A DNA stretch of 64,000 bases from Methylobacterium nonmethylotrophicum (GCF_004745635.1 NZ_SRLB01000001.1:434001-498000), one strand, 5' to 3'; positions 53,208 through 62,001 are shown, numbered from the stretch's first letter. Notes: generated from the sequence alone by a model not told the origin. Numbers and translations: made by a program.

Positions 53208-54917
53208 CTACTCGGCCAGCCGGCGGAAGCGCCACGCCACCTGGGTGCCGTCGGCGGCGGTGAGGTAGAGCACGATCTGCTCGGTGCGGCGGGCGCCGTT
53301 GAGGGCGGCGAAGAACACGCTCTCCTCGATCACCGGATCGATCGCGTCGGCCTCGAACAGCCAGGGCGCGCCCGCGCCGGCGAGCCGCACGCCGCGCCCG
53401 GTCCGGCTCGCCCGCACGGTCGGGTGCAGGTGGAAGCGGATCGCCGCCTCGACCGGGTCGCCGCGGCCCGCGGGCCCGCGCAGGAAGCCGTCATGGCCCT
53501 CCAGCAGGGCGCCGTCGGCGTGCAGGCGCCAGCGCCGCTCGTGGTAGAGGCCCAGGGTCGGGACGTAGCCGTCGTGCCGGGCGGCGAGCACGCTGGCGCC
53601 GGCCGGGTCGGTGCCGCGCTCCACCGTGACCTCGGCGGGCCCGCGCACCACGATCGGGCCCATCCGGCGCTTCAACCACGCCGCGATCGGGTGGATTAGG
53701 CCCGGCTGCGGGGCGAGGAAGCGGCAGGAGGAGGTGTCGGCGAGGCACGCGGTGGAATGAGCCGCGGTCGTGCGGGCGAGCTCCCGCATCTCCTCGCCGG
53801 TCGCCGGCATGCCGCAATTCACCACCAGCCGCTGCGGGCCGCAGGACAGCTCGAAGGACAGGCAGCCGGCCCCGGCCGCGGCCGAGTGGGCCGGCGGCGG
53901 GGCCGGGCCGATATCGGCCACCACCAGGGTGCCGCCCCCGCCCTCGAGCCGGGCGTAGCCGGAATGCGGCGCGTGCATCAGGGGCTTGGCCAGGGCGCCG
54001 TCATAGACCAGCAGGGTGGCGAGCTGGTCGGCGGCGGTCGCCCCCATGCCGTTGTGGTGGCCGAGGGACGCGTCGCCGTGGCGCAGGAGGCGCAGGAGCG
54101 GCAGCATCCGGTCGACCGCGTTGAGCAGCGCCTCCGGCGGGGCGATGTCGCGGCTCAGGAAGCTCTGGCGCAGAGGAAGCAGGTCGAGGAGCAGGTCCTT
54201 GGCGAAGCCCGGGTCGCGGCTGCGGTGGCCGCCATCGGGCAGGATCTGGCGGGTCAGCTCGCGGTGGAGCAGCCGCGTGCCCCGGCGCAGGACCGGCTCG
54301 AAGCCCTCGCAGCACAGGCCCGCATAGGCCAGCGCCACCGCGGCGAGGAGCCGGTCGCGGGGCAGGACGCCGCGCCGCAAGGCCCGGTCGAGGGTGCGGG
54401 TCGAGCGCCCGATCAGCTTCAGGAAGGCCTGGTAGAAGGCGTGGTCGGCGCCCTCCAGCACCAGCGGCGACTGGCACAGGAGCGAGATCAGCCGGCGGGC
54501 CACCACGGTCGGGCGCTGCGCCAGGGCCTGGTCGCCCCGTCCCGCCATGAAGTCCTGCACGAAGGCCCGGGCGTTGGCGCGCGACAGCGCGCTCTCCGCG
54601 GCGCGCAGGTGGCGCAGCCAGCCGAAGCCGTAGAGGGCCTCCCCCCACTGGGCCGAGGGGGGGGCGAAGTCGAAGGGCGAGCGCCCGCCGGTGGCGAGCG
54701 CCCGGCCGGCGAACACGAACAGGCCGGCATAGATGTCGGCCGCGATGGTGGCGTCGCTGGTGCGCAGGTCCTGCGGCGCGATCACCAGGCCGGTGGGCCG
54801 CAGGCGGGCCAGCGCCGAGGGGCGCGAGGTCGCCCGGACGGCGACGGCGCGCAAGGAGCGCCCGGCCTCGTGCCCGACGAGGCGGTAGAATCGCCAGCGG
54901 TCAGGCCCCCAACCCAC
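53208..54917 (-). CDS. Heparinase II/III-like protein
   Basis: 569 residues. N-terminal alpha/alpha-barrel text (SPFDFAPPSAQWGEALYGFGWLRHLRAAES, 'LICQSPLVL..' type helices) is followed by the heparinase II/III C-terminal domain: LGHHNGMGATAADQLATLLVYD, 'HSGYARLEGGGGTLVVADIGPAPPP', 'ELSCGPQRLVVNCGMPATG' and 'TTAAHSTACLADTSSCRFL' (the conserved HxT/S block). The substrate polysaccharide is unknown. It lies just downstream of rsmB on the same strand, an order seen in many rhizobia. Start is GTG. Confidence 0.88.
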   Translation of the reverse strand: MGWGPDRWRFYRLVGHEAGRSLRAVAVRATSRPSALARLRPTGLVIAPQDLRTSDATIAADIYAGLFVFAGRALATGGRSPFDFAPPSAQWGEALYGFGWLRHLRAAESALSRANARAFVQDFMAGRGDQALAQRPTVVARRLISLLCQSPLVLEGADHAFYQAFLKLIGRSTRTLDRALRRGVLPRDRLLAAVALAYAGLCCEGFEPVLRRGTRLLHRELTRQILPDGGHRSRDPGFAKDLLLDLLPLRQSFLSRDIAPPEALLNAVDRMLPLLRLLRHGDASLGHHNGMGATAADQLATLLVYDGALAKPLMHAPHSGYARLEGGGGTLVVADIGPAPPPAHSAAAGAGCLSFELSCGPQRLVVNCGMPATGEEMRELARTTAAHSTACLADTSSCRFLAPQPGLIHPIAAWLKRRMGPIVVRGPAEVTVERGTDPAGASVLAARHDGYVPTLGLYHERRWRLHADGALLEGHDGFLRGPAGRGDPVEAAIRFHLHPTVRASRTGRGVRLAGAGAPWLFEADAIDPVIEESVFFAALNGARRTEQIVLYLTAADGTQVAWRFRRLAE

Positions 54918-55147
54918 GCCACCTCCTGCTGGTCATCCGAGATCCGATCGCCGCGCGATGCGGGGTTTCGGCGTCGCTCGTGCGCTCAGCGGATGTCCGC
55001 CGCGCGGGCCGATGCGCCGTCCGGACAACGCCGGGTCGAAGACGCATCGGCCGTCGCCAGGAATCGGCTATTCCCGTCAAGGAATGGTCAAGGATCGCCG
55101 CGCGGTCAAACCGCCGGAGAACTCTGTGAACAGTTTCCTGGTGCGGT

Positions 55148-56500
55148 TCACGCCCCCCGCCGCTCCAGCCTCGCCGCATAGAAGCCGTCGAGGCCGCCGC
55201 GCTCGCCCGGGGACGCGCCGCCCTCGCCGGGCCAGTGCGACGGCAGGGTGCGCAGGTCGCCGGCCGCGGTGACGAGGGCGGCGTCCCCGACCTCCCCGGG
55301 CGCGACCGCCCGGCGGGCGAAGTCCGGGTGGCGGGCGAGGAACGCCGCGACCTGGGCCTCGCCCTCCTCCGGCTCGAGGGAGCAGGTGCAGTAGACGAGG
55401 CGCCCGCCCGGGCGGACCAGCCGCGCCGCCTTGTCGAGGAGCCTGGCCTGGAGCGCCGTGAGGCGGGGAAGGTCGCTCTCGCGCTTCGACCAGGCGACGT
55501 CCGGGTGGCGCCGCACCGTGCCGGTGGCGCTGCAGGGCGCGTCGAGCAGCACCGCGTCGAAGCCGTATTCCTCCGGAAGGGTCAGGGCGTCCGCGGCCCG
55601 GACCTCCGCCGACAGCCCGAGCCGGGCGAGGTTGGCCTCGAGGCGGCGCAGGCGCGCGGCCGACCGGTCGACCGCCAGCACCTGGGCGCCGGCGGCGGCG
55701 AGCTGGGCGGTCTTGCCGCCCGGCGCGGCGCAGAGATCGGCCACCCGCTCGCCGGTCCGCACCGCGAGGAGATGGGCGGGGAGGGCGGCGGCGGCGTCCT
55801 GCACCCACCAGGCGCCGTCGGCGAAGCCCGGCAGATCCGGCACCGGCGTGCGGGCGTCGTCGAGGCGCAGGCTCAGACCCCCGGGCAGGTGCCGGCCCGC
55901 GAGCCCCTCGGGCAGGGGCGCGCCGGGGCGCAGCGTCAGGTCGAGCCCCGCCCCGCGGACATGGGCGGCCGCGATGGCGCGGGCGGTCTCCTCGCCGTAA
56001 GCGGCGGTCCAGCGCCGCGCGAGCCAGTCCGGCGTGTTGAGGCGCAAGGGCTCGGCGTCGCCCTCGCGGCGGATCGCGTCGCGCTCGCGGGCGATCCGCC
56101 GCAGCACCGCGTTGGCGAGGCCCGCGAGGTGCTGCAGCCCGGGCTCGGCCTTGGCGAGGCGCACCGCGAGGTCGACGGCGGCGTGGTCCTGGACGTTCAG
56201 GTAGAGGATCTGGGCCGCGCCGGTGGCCAGCAGCGCGACGAGGCCCGGCTGGTCCTCCGGCAGGCCCCTGGCGAGGCGATGGTGCAGCGCGTGGCGGATC
56301 ACCCCGAGATGCCGGAAGGTCGTCGTCGCGATGGCGCGGGCGAGGCCCGCATCCTGCGGCGGCAGCGCGGCGCGGTCGGCCGCCGGCTCCATCGCGTCCT
56401 CGAGCGCCGTGCCGCGGTTCTTGCCCAGGAGATCCGCCACCGTCTCCCAGGCGAGGCGCCGCGCGGGCAGCCCGGCGACCTCGTCATGCTGTCCGTCCAT
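55148..56500 (-). CDS. rsmB: 16S rRNA m5C967 methyltransferase (RsmB/Sun)
   Basis: 450 residues. The N-terminal NusB-like helical domain (VIRHALHHRLARGLPEDQPGLVALLATGAAQILYLNVQDHAAV) is followed by the SAM methyltransferase core with CAAPGGKTAQLAAAGAQVLAVD, 'FDAVLLDAPCSATGTVRRHPDVAW' (catalytic-type PCSATGT) and 'GRLVYCTCSLEPEEGE' holding the second cysteine. These two cysteines are those of the Sun family. The ATG at 56500 gives the right length; the longer frame to 56626 is unsupported. It is divergent from the DUF1674 gene. Confidence 0.93.
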   Translation of the reverse strand: MDGQHDEVAGLPARRLAWETVADLLGKNRGTALEDAMEPAADRAALPPQDAGLARAIATTTFRHLGVIRHALHHRLARGLPEDQPGLVALLATGAAQILYLNVQDHAAVDLAVRLAKAEPGLQHLAGLANAVLRRIARERDAIRREGDAEPLRLNTPDWLARRWTAAYGEETARAIAAAHVRGAGLDLTLRPGAPLPEGLAGRHLPGGLSLRLDDARTPVPDLPGFADGAWWVQDAAAALPAHLLAVRTGERVADLCAAPGGKTAQLAAAGAQVLAVDRSAARLRRLEANLARLGLSAEVRAADALTLPEEYGFDAVLLDAPCSATGTVRRHPDVAWSKRESDLPRLTALQARLLDKAARLVRPGGRLVYCTCSLEPEEGEAQVAAFLARHPDFARRAVAPGEVGDAALVTAAGDLRTLPSHWPGEGGASPGERGGLDGFYAARLERRGA

Positions 56501-56725
56501 CCTCACTCCACCGCGCCCGACGATTCCCCCGCACCGGCCGGCGCCCCGCTCTCCGGCGGGTCCCGGCCGCCCGGGGAGCGGGCCTGACCTTGACGCTGCC
56601 GCGTCCGCCCTCCACCTCGAAGGCATCCGCTGCTTTCAGCCGGGGTGGCATCCGCCCGCCCGAGATGCAAGCGCCACGGGACGCGATCCGCGCGCCGCGG
56701 CGCCTGAACCGACGAGAGACGATCG

Positions 56726-56926
56726 ATGAGCGAGAGCGAGGCCACCCCCCGCAAGGCCCTGTCACCGGCGGCGCAGCGCGCCCTCGCCGAGGCCGAGGCG
56801 CGGCGGGCCGCGATCGACGCCCGGGCCGAGGAGATCCGGCGCGAGCGCGAGATCAATGGCCGCGGCGGCCTCGAGCCGGTGCGCTACGACGACTGGGAAG
56901 TGAAGGGCCTGGCGACGGATTTCTGA
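56726..56926 (+). CDS. DUF1674 (SDHAF4-like) small protein
   Basis: 66 residues. After a charged helical stretch (LAEAEARRAAIDARAEEIRREREINGRGG) comes the family end 'GLEPVRYDDWEVKGLATDF', the DUF1674 signature. The eukaryotic relative SDHAF4 assists flavination of succinate dehydrogenase; whether the bacterial version does so is inference. It is divergent from rsmB. Confidence 0.85.
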   Translation: MSESEATPRKALSPAAQRALAEAEARRAAIDARAEEIRREREINGRGGLEPVRYDDWEVKGLATDF

Positions 56927-57129
56927 GCGAGCGTGGTCGGGTAGGCCGCTCGGCTCACGCAAGTTTGGCTTTGGGTAACAAGACGGAGCCCGCGCCAAGC
57001 CATCGTACACACTTCCTTCCCCCTTTTCCGGACGGCTGGAACGAAGTGGAAGGAAATCCGGGAAAGCGGGTCGAATAGGAAAAATCGACGAAACCAATCA
57101 GTTGTTCCGCAAGTTTCGTCGAGCTGCAC

Positions 57130-57352
57130 GGTACACGACACGGCATTAAGGCGGCACGCTTTCATGTGATCCCACCCGCGAACCTCACCCTGAGGTGACC
57201 GGCGATCGAAGATCGCTGGGCCTCGAAGGAGGGCTCCAGAAGCCTCTCCGATCCCTGGAGGTCTCCTTCGAGGCCCACTCCGTGGGCACCTCAGGATGAG
57301 GAGGTGGGTGGGAAAGGCCGATGCTGCGATCGAGCTTCCAGTGTCGTGTACC
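57130..57352. repeat. Family-II dispersed repeat, copy 2
   Basis: The core runs from TCCCACCCGCGAACCTCACCCTGAGG (57168 onward) to CACCTCAGGATGAGGAGGTGGGTGGG (to about 57312), with inner inverted blocks CCTCGAAGGAGGGCTCCAG / TGGAGGTCTCCTTCGAGG. The copy is nested inside a 12-bp perfect inverted repeat GGTACACGACAC (57130-57141) and GTGTCGTGTACC (57341-57352). It lies in the 479-bp gap 56927-57405 before the PH-domain gene, where no gene is seen. Confidence 0.75.
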
Positions 57353-57405
57353 ATGGTCGTACGGTCAGCAACCATTTCTGTGAACACGACTCGAGGGAGG
57401 TGAGA

Positions 57406-57780
57406 ATGGGTCTGCTCGACGGCCTGCTCGGTCATGGCAGCGATGCGACGCCGGAATCCGTGGCGCAGGACCTCGACGGGATGCTGGTCCCGGGCGAGAC
57501 CGTGCAGCTGGCGTTCCGGATGATCCGCGACCTGATGGTCTTCACCGACCGGCGGCTGATCCTCGTCGACAAGCAGGGCGTGACCGGCCGCAAGGTCTCC
57601 TACCTCACGGTGCCCTACCGGGCGATCACCTCGTTCTCGATCGAGAATGCCGGCAGCTTCGACCTCGATTCGGAGCTGACGATCTGGATCTCCGGCCGGC
57701 CGGACCCGATCGCCCGCACGCTCAAGCGCGGGGCCGACATAAGGGGCATCCAGCGGGCGATCGCCGCGACGCTCCGCTGA
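57406..57780 (+). CDS. Bacterial PH-domain protein
   Basis: 124 residues. The text VAQDLDGMLVPGETVQLAFRMIRDLMVFTDRRLILVDKQGVTGRKVSYLTVPYRAITSFSIENAGSFDLDSELTIWISGR is a bacterial PH domain (PF08000 class) over nearly the whole length. The family is thought to bind lipid or other partners, function unknown. The start ATG has a GGGAGGTGAGA site. It precedes the cupin gene on the same strand by 78 bp. Confidence 0.85.
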   Translation: MGLLDGLLGHGSDATPESVAQDLDGMLVPGETVQLAFRMIRDLMVFTDRRLILVDKQGVTGRKVSYLTVPYRAITSFSIENAGSFDLDSELTIWISGRPDPIARTLKRGADIRGIQRAIAATLR

Positions 57781-57858
57781 CCCGGGAACGCCCTCCCGCC
57801 GCTCCCGTTGGGGTCGCGAGTGACCCCAACAGGGATCCCGCACCACAGGAGCGGCACG

Positions 57859-58197
57859 ATGGGCGACACGACGATCAAGAAGGTGTCCGGCGGGCAGTCT
57901 CCGCGGGGGCCGGGCGGCCAGCGCTATCTCGCCTCCGGCAAGCACGTGGCGATGCGGCTGTGGGTCGACGAGCCGCCCACCGACGACAAGCCGAGCGCCG
58001 CGCGCGACTACGAGACCGTCGGCTACGTGATCGCGGGCCGAGCCGAATTGCAGCTCGAGGGCCAGAGCGTGCGGCTGGAGCCGGGCGATTCCTGGCTGGT
58101 GCCGGCCGGGGCGCAGCACACCTACCGCATCCTCGAGAGCTTCACCGCCGTCGAGGCGACCTCGCCGCCCGCGCAGGTGCACGGGCGGGAGGGCTGA
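57859..58197 (+). CDS. Single-domain cupin protein
   Basis: 112 residues. The conserved cupin motifs are seen as ETVGYVIAGRAELQLEGQSVRLEPGDSWLVPAGAQHTYRI (motif 1 G(X)nHXH-like is reduced, motif 2 has the PGDSW..PAGAQH run with a His). One metal-ligand set is thus partial. Role not determined. The last 34 bases including the stop codon are repeated exactly at 58960-58995, beyond the AT-rich island. The ATG at 57859 follows CACAGGAGCGGC. Confidence 0.85.
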   Translation: MGDTTIKKVSGGQSPRGPGGQRYLASGKHVAMRLWVDEPPTDDKPSAARDYETVGYVIAGRAELQLEGQSVRLEPGDSWLVPAGAQHTYRILESFTAVEATSPPAQVHGREG

Positions 58198-58199
58198 GC
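58164..58199. repeat. 36-bp direct repeat, left copy
   Basis: A 36-bp sequence starting GCCGCCCGCGCAGGTGCACG and ending GGGAGGGCTGAGC, spanning the last 34 bases of the cupin gene plus 2. The identical sequence is at 58960-58995. It includes a potential hairpin CCGCCCG / CGGGCGG around CGCAGGTGCA. The two copies bracket the low-GC island. Confidence 0.95.
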
Positions 58200-58959
58200 C
58201 TCAATAAATAAGCTACGCGGTTTAAGTTTCGCAGCTTTGCCAATTGAAGCCGCGTTCTTGAGCTTGTTCATGTATAATGCAAATCAATTTCCCTGATAAA
58301 AATGAAATTACACAGCGTACGATTGATATTCACGAACTAGTGAGATCGTGCTCGCCAGGGATTTTTTCCAAAGGAATTTTTTGTAGATAGCGATATTGAA
58401 GTAATATTTTGTAATTATATGGTTCGTTTCAAAATCGGTTGAAGTCGGATTTTATCGAAATTACCTCTTGTTGGCAGATGATTTTTATACTAAGATCATG
58501 TGGAAAATTGATAGTTCTTTCGATTGCAAGACTCGCAAGAGCATCAATGAACTATCGAATGTCGGATTATTTTGCATCTAGATCTAACATGAGGAATTCT
58601 ATGCAGATCTTCAGGTTAATATGTCTGGCTTTATTCAGCGCTGTATTGTTTGCTGGTGCTGCTGATGCCCAGTACCGCAGCGATCGCGTCTGTTGGAGCG
58701 AGAGGAAATCGCTATGCCCCTCTGGATGGGATGATGATGATACGGCATTTTATGGGTGTGGCTACGGAGGAAACAGCGGCTTCAATCCTGACGCAGTTTG
58801 TCAAGACATTTGCGGGGCATCAAGGGGTCCAAAATGCCGTGTCTCCCCTGGTCCTGGCGGAAGCGGAGGGCGTTGCGGTTACAGAGCAGCAAGAGTCGAT
58901 TGTTTTTGACCTTATTCTGAAGTCAAGCACACGACGCCAATGCCTAGTGTAAAGATTTG
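58200..58959. mobile_element. Low-GC genomic islet between exact 36-bp direct repeats
   Basis: This 760-bp stretch is visibly AT-rich (runs such as AATAAATAAG and TATAATGCAAATC) against neighbours near 70% GC, so its origin is foreign or it escaped amelioration. It carries one credible gene (58601-58909), and no integrase or transposase. A possible promoter, TTGAAG 16 bp TATGGT (58396-58423), is speculative. The bounding repeats suggest site-specific insertion or exchange at the end of the cupin gene. Confidence 0.6.
58601..58909 (+). CDS. Exported eight-cysteine small protein in low-GC islet
   Basis: 102 residues from the ATG at 58601, which has GAGGA 5 nt upstream. The signal peptide is MQIFRLICLALFSAVLFAGAADAQ (cleavage after ADA). 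The mature protein has eight cysteines (VCW, LCP, GCG, VCQ, ICG, KCR, RCG, DCF) and a Gly/Ser-rich region, so a disulfide-bonded exported protein is likely. An open frame reaches back to a TTG at 58439 but lacks a signal there. No family is recognised. Base composition and position mark it as transferred. Confidence 0.65.
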   Translation: MQIFRLICLALFSAVLFAGAADAQYRSDRVCWSERKSLCPSGWDDDDTAFYGCGYGGNSGFNPDAVCQDICGASRGPKCRVSPGPGGSGGRCGYRAARVDCF

Positions 58960-58995
58960 GCCGCCCGCGCAGGTGCACGGGCGGGAGGGCTGAGC
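58960..58995. repeat. 36-bp direct repeat, right copy
   Basis: Identical to 58164-58199. It begins after the AT-rich sequence AAAGATTTG and ends 6 bp before the stop codon of the minus-strand L,D-transpeptidase gene. Removing the islet with one copy would leave the two convergent genes about 11 bp apart. Confidence 0.95.
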
Positions 58996-59001
58996 TGAGA
59001 C

Positions 59002-59508
59002 TCAGCGCGTCACCACCACCGTGGTGCCGACCTGGACGCGGCCGTAGAGGTCCGCCACGTCCTGGTTGTACATCCGGATGCAGCCATAGGACGCGAAGGT
59101 GCCGATCGAGCCCGGCCGGTTGGTGCCGTGGATCGCGTACTCGCCCCGGTCGAGGGTGAGGGCCGCGACACCCATCGGGTTGCTCGGCGAGCCGCCGGCG
59201 ATCACCTCCGGCAGGCGGGGATTGTCCCGCCTGACCTCGTCGGGCGGCGACCAGGCCGGCCGGAGGTATTTTCCGTCGATGCGGGCGTAGCCGGTCCATT
59301 GCTTGCCGGCCCGGCCGACCGCAACGGGATAGCGGATCGCCGTCCCGTCGCCGTTGACGAAGTACAGCCGCCGCTCCGCCGTGCGCACCACCACCGTGCC
59401 GGGCTCGGCCGCGGCGTCGAAGGCGACCAGTTCCCGCGCGGCGGCCGGAACGGCCGCCAGCATCGCCGCGGCGAGAGACGCCGCGGCCCATCCACTCTGC
59501 TTGTGCAT
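59002..59508 (-). CDS. L,D-transpeptidase (YkuD domain)
   Basis: 168 residues with a signal peptide (MHKQSGWAAASLAAAMLAAVPAAARE). The YkuD domain starts at VVRTAERRLYFVNGDGTAIRYPVAVGRAG, and the catalytic motif is HGTNRPGSIGTFASYGCIRMYNQD with H127, nucleophile C143 and R145. It forms 3-3 crosslinks in peptidoglycan or attaches lipoproteins. The gene converges with the cupin across the low-GC islet. The longer frame to 60237 is rnhA's opposite phase and not used. Confidence 0.93.
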   Translation of the reverse strand: MHKQSGWAAASLAAAMLAAVPAAARELVAFDAAAEPGTVVVRTAERRLYFVNGDGTAIRYPVAVGRAGKQWTGYARIDGKYLRPAWSPPDEVRRDNPRLPEVIAGGSPSNPMGVAALTLDRGEYAIHGTNRPGSIGTFASYGCIRMYNQDVADLYGRVQVGTTVVVTR

Positions 59509-59648
59509 CCCTGCGGTCCTCGAGCGTGACCTTATTGAGCAGAGCGATAATCCGCCCGGAAAGCTGTCGTTCCGGTTGGCAAAGATGCTTGCCGAGGGGT
59601 GAAGGGCGGGGTGGCCGGGGTCAGCGTTAAGGAACGGCTGCGGGCCGC

Positions 59649-60335
59649 TCAGGCCGCCGGCGCCTTGCGGGTCCGGGCCGCCTCGCGGAGCGTCGCCAGC
59701 CCGTCGGGCCCGAGGTCGAGGGCGAGGCGCAGCACCTCGTCGGCATAGGCCTGCGGCGTGGTGCCGGCCTGCTTGGCCGCCCGCGCGAGGCGCAGGCCCA
59801 GCGCCCCGTCGACCGGGATCGCGGTGCCGCGGGGCGCGGGCTCCGCCGGCGGGGCGGGCGCCAAGGCCGCGAGGGCGGCGGGCGTGGCGTCCGGCCGGGG
59901 CGGAAGGCCGAGGGCCTGCCGGCGCCCCTGGGCGGCGAGCCGGTCGGCGCGCTCGTTGCCGGCCTCGCCGGCATGGCCCTTCACCCAGACCCAGCGCACG
60001 TCGCGCCGCGCCGCCAGTTCGTCGAGGCGCTGCATCAGCTCGACGTTCTTCACCGGCCCGGTGGTGGTGCGCCAGCCCTTGAGCTTCCAGCCGCGGATCC
60101 ACTCGGTGACCGACTTCACCACGTACTGGCTGTCGCAGCGCATCTCGATCGCGGCGCCCTCGGGAAAATGCTCCAGGGCACGGATCGCCGCGGTCAGCTC
60201 CATGCGGTTGTTGGTGCTCTGCGGGTCGCCCCCGCACAATTCGACGGTGCCCTCCGGCGCCTGGATCACCACGCCCCAGCCGCCCGGGCCGGGATTGGGA
60301 TCGCAGCCGCCGTCGGCATACACGATGGTTCGCAT
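59649..60335 (-). CDS. rnhA: Ribonuclease HI with C-terminal extension
   Basis: 228 residues, longer than the usual 150. The catalytic acid set is D8 (YADGG), E46 (NRMELTAA), D68 (RCDSQYV) and D131 (NERADRLA) with H121 in VKGHAGE, so the N-terminal 145 residues are a complete RNase HI. Residues 145-228 are a Pro/Ala linker followed by a helical domain (LGLRLARAAKQAGTTPQAYADEVLRLALDLGPDGLATLREA) of unknown role. It cleaves RNA in RNA:DNA hybrids. The ATG at 60335 is chosen over the longer frame. Confidence 0.93.
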   Translation of the reverse strand: MRTIVYADGGCDPNPGPGGWGVVIQAPEGTVELCGGDPQSTNNRMELTAAIRALEHFPEGAAIEMRCDSQYVVKSVTEWIRGWKLKGWRTTTGPVKNVELMQRLDELAARRDVRWVWVKGHAGEAGNERADRLAAQGRRQALGLPPRPDATPAALAALAPAPPAEPAPRGTAIPVDGALGLRLARAAKQAGTTPQAYADEVLRLALDLGPDGLATLREAARTRKAPAA

Positions 60336-60600
60336 GGCAGCCTTTGTCTCACGCGTCACGACGGGGCGCGGCCGCCTCCCGTGACGGCGGGTGCCGGCCG
60401 CGCGGGCACCTTCGGCCCCGAATGGTGAACAAATACCCAGATCCCGCTGCCCGCAACCCGGGCGATCTCGCACCGCGGGCCTTGGCACGGCGCTTGCGCC
60501 GACCCAAGGAAGCGCGATGATGAGCGGCCGGCCCGACGCAAGGGCGGCGAAGTCGCTCCGTCCGCCCTGACCCTCGGACGCCCAAGAAGAGATGCGACCC

Positions 60601-62001
60601 ATGCCAGTCAAGCCCGCCGACGCCGTCGAGGAGATGCTGCCGCCAGCCCGCCTGCTGCCCCTCGCGGTGCAGCACGTGCTGGTGATGTATGCCGGCGCGG
60701 TGGCGGTGCCGCTGATCATCGGCCGGGCGCTGGGGTTGCGGCCCGAAGAGGTCGCCTTCCTGATCAGCGCCGACCTGTTCGCCTGCGGCCTCGCGACCCT
60801 GGTCCAGTCCGCCGGGTTCCCGGGCGTCGGCATCCGGCTGCCGGTGATGATGGGCGTCACCTTCGCGTCGGTCGGCCCGATGCTGTCGATGGCGGCGACG
60901 CCCGATGTCGGGCTTTTGGGCATCTACGGCTCGGTGATCGCCGCCGGGATCTTCGGCCTCCTGGTCGCGCCCTATGTCAGCCGCCTGCTCCCGCTCTTCC
61001 CGCCGGTTGTCACCGGCACCATCATCCTGGTGATCGGCATCTCCCTGATGCGGGTCGGCATCAACTGGGCCGGCGGCGGCCAGCCGACGCTGACGAGGAT
61101 GATCGACGGCGTGCCCGCCGCGGTGCCGAACCCGAACTACGCGCAGGCGGGCGGCCTCGGCATCGCCTTCCTGGTGCTGCTGACGATCCTCGCGCTGATC
61201 CGCTGGGGCAAGGGCTTCGTCGCCAACGTGGCGGTGCTGCTCGGCATCGTCGCCGGCTCGGTGCTCGCCGCGATGCTCGGGCTCATGCACCTCGACAAGG
61301 TCGCGGCCGCACCCTGGTTCGCCCCGGTCCTGCCGTTCCACTTCGGCTGGCCCCAGTTCCACCTCGTGCCGATCGCCACGATGTGCGTGGTGATGATCGT
61401 GGTGATGATCGAATCGACCGGCATGTTCCTGGCGCTCGGCGAGATCACGGGCCGGCCGGTCAGCCAGGCCGACCTCGCCCGGGGCCTGCGCGCCGACGGG
61501 CTCGGCACGTTGCTGGGCGGCCTCTTCAACACCTTCCCGTACACCTCGTTCTCGCAGAATGTCGGCCTCGTCGGGGTGACCGGGGTGCGCTCGCGCTACG
61601 TGACGGTGGCGGGCGGAGTCATCATGCTGGCGCTCGGGCTCCTGCCGAAGATGGCGGCGCTGGTCGAGGCGGTGCCGCAGGTGGTGCTCGGCGGGGCCGG
61701 GCTCGTGATGTTCGGCATGGTGGCGGCCACGGGTGCGCGCATCCTCACGGCGGTCGATTTCCGCGGCCAGCCGAAGAACCAGTTCGTGGTGGCGATCGCG
61801 GTCGGGTTCGGCATGATCCCGCTGGTGGCGCCGACCTTCTTCCGCAACCTGCCGCACGCGCTGCACCCGCTGCTCGAATCGGGCATCCTGCTTGCCTCGA
61901 TCGCCGCGGTCCTGCTCAACGCCTTCTTCAACGGCCTCGGCAGCACCGAGCAGGCGGGCCGGGACGCTTCTGCCGCCGCGGCCGCCGCCGAGCACGTCTG
62001 A
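60601..62001 (+). CDS. NCS2-family uracil/xanthine permease
   Basis: 466 residues with about 12-14 membrane helices. NCS2 features: QHVLVMYAGAVAVPLIIG, 'QSAGFPGVGIRLPVMMGVTFA', the 'VVMIESTGMFLALGEITGRP' helix with the conserved acidic residue, and 'GGLFNTFPYTSFSQNVGLVGVTGVRSRYV'. The QxxG-like SFSQNVGL motif fits purine transporters. It probably imports xanthine or urate, given that a urate oxidase gene follows by 29 bp. The start at 60601 has AAGAGAT 9 nt upstream; 60592 is possible. Confidence 0.9.
   Translation: MPVKPADAVEEMLPPARLLPLAVQHVLVMYAGAVAVPLIIGRALGLRPEEVAFLISADLFACGLATLVQSAGFPGVGIRLPVMMGVTFASVGPMLSMAATPDVGLLGIYGSVIAAGIFGLLVAPYVSRLLPLFPPVVTGTIILVIGISLMRVGINWAGGGQPTLTRMIDGVPAAVPNPNYAQAGGLGIAFLVLLTILALIRWGKGFVANVAVLLGIVAGSVLAAMLGLMHLDKVAAAPWFAPVLPFHFGWPQFHLVPIATMCVVMIVVMIESTGMFLALGEITGRPVSQADLARGLRADGLGTLLGGLFNTFPYTSFSQNVGLVGVTGVRSRYVTVAGGVIMLALGLLPKMAALVEAVPQVVLGGAGLVMFGMVAATGARILTAVDFRGQPKNQFVVAIAVGFGMIPLVAPTFFRNLPHALHPLLESGILLASIAAVLLNAFFNGLGSTEQAGRDASAAAAAAEHV

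Noticed and set aside
58650..58952. Alternative 100-codon frame in the low-GC islet
   Set aside because: It overlaps the frame with a signal peptide and ribosome site, has no clear export signal of its own and less protein-like text.
58164..58995. Reading the 36-bp direct repeats as a two-unit CRISPR array
   Set aside because: The spacer would be 760 bp and contains a gene; there are only two copies and the left one is part of a coding sequence.
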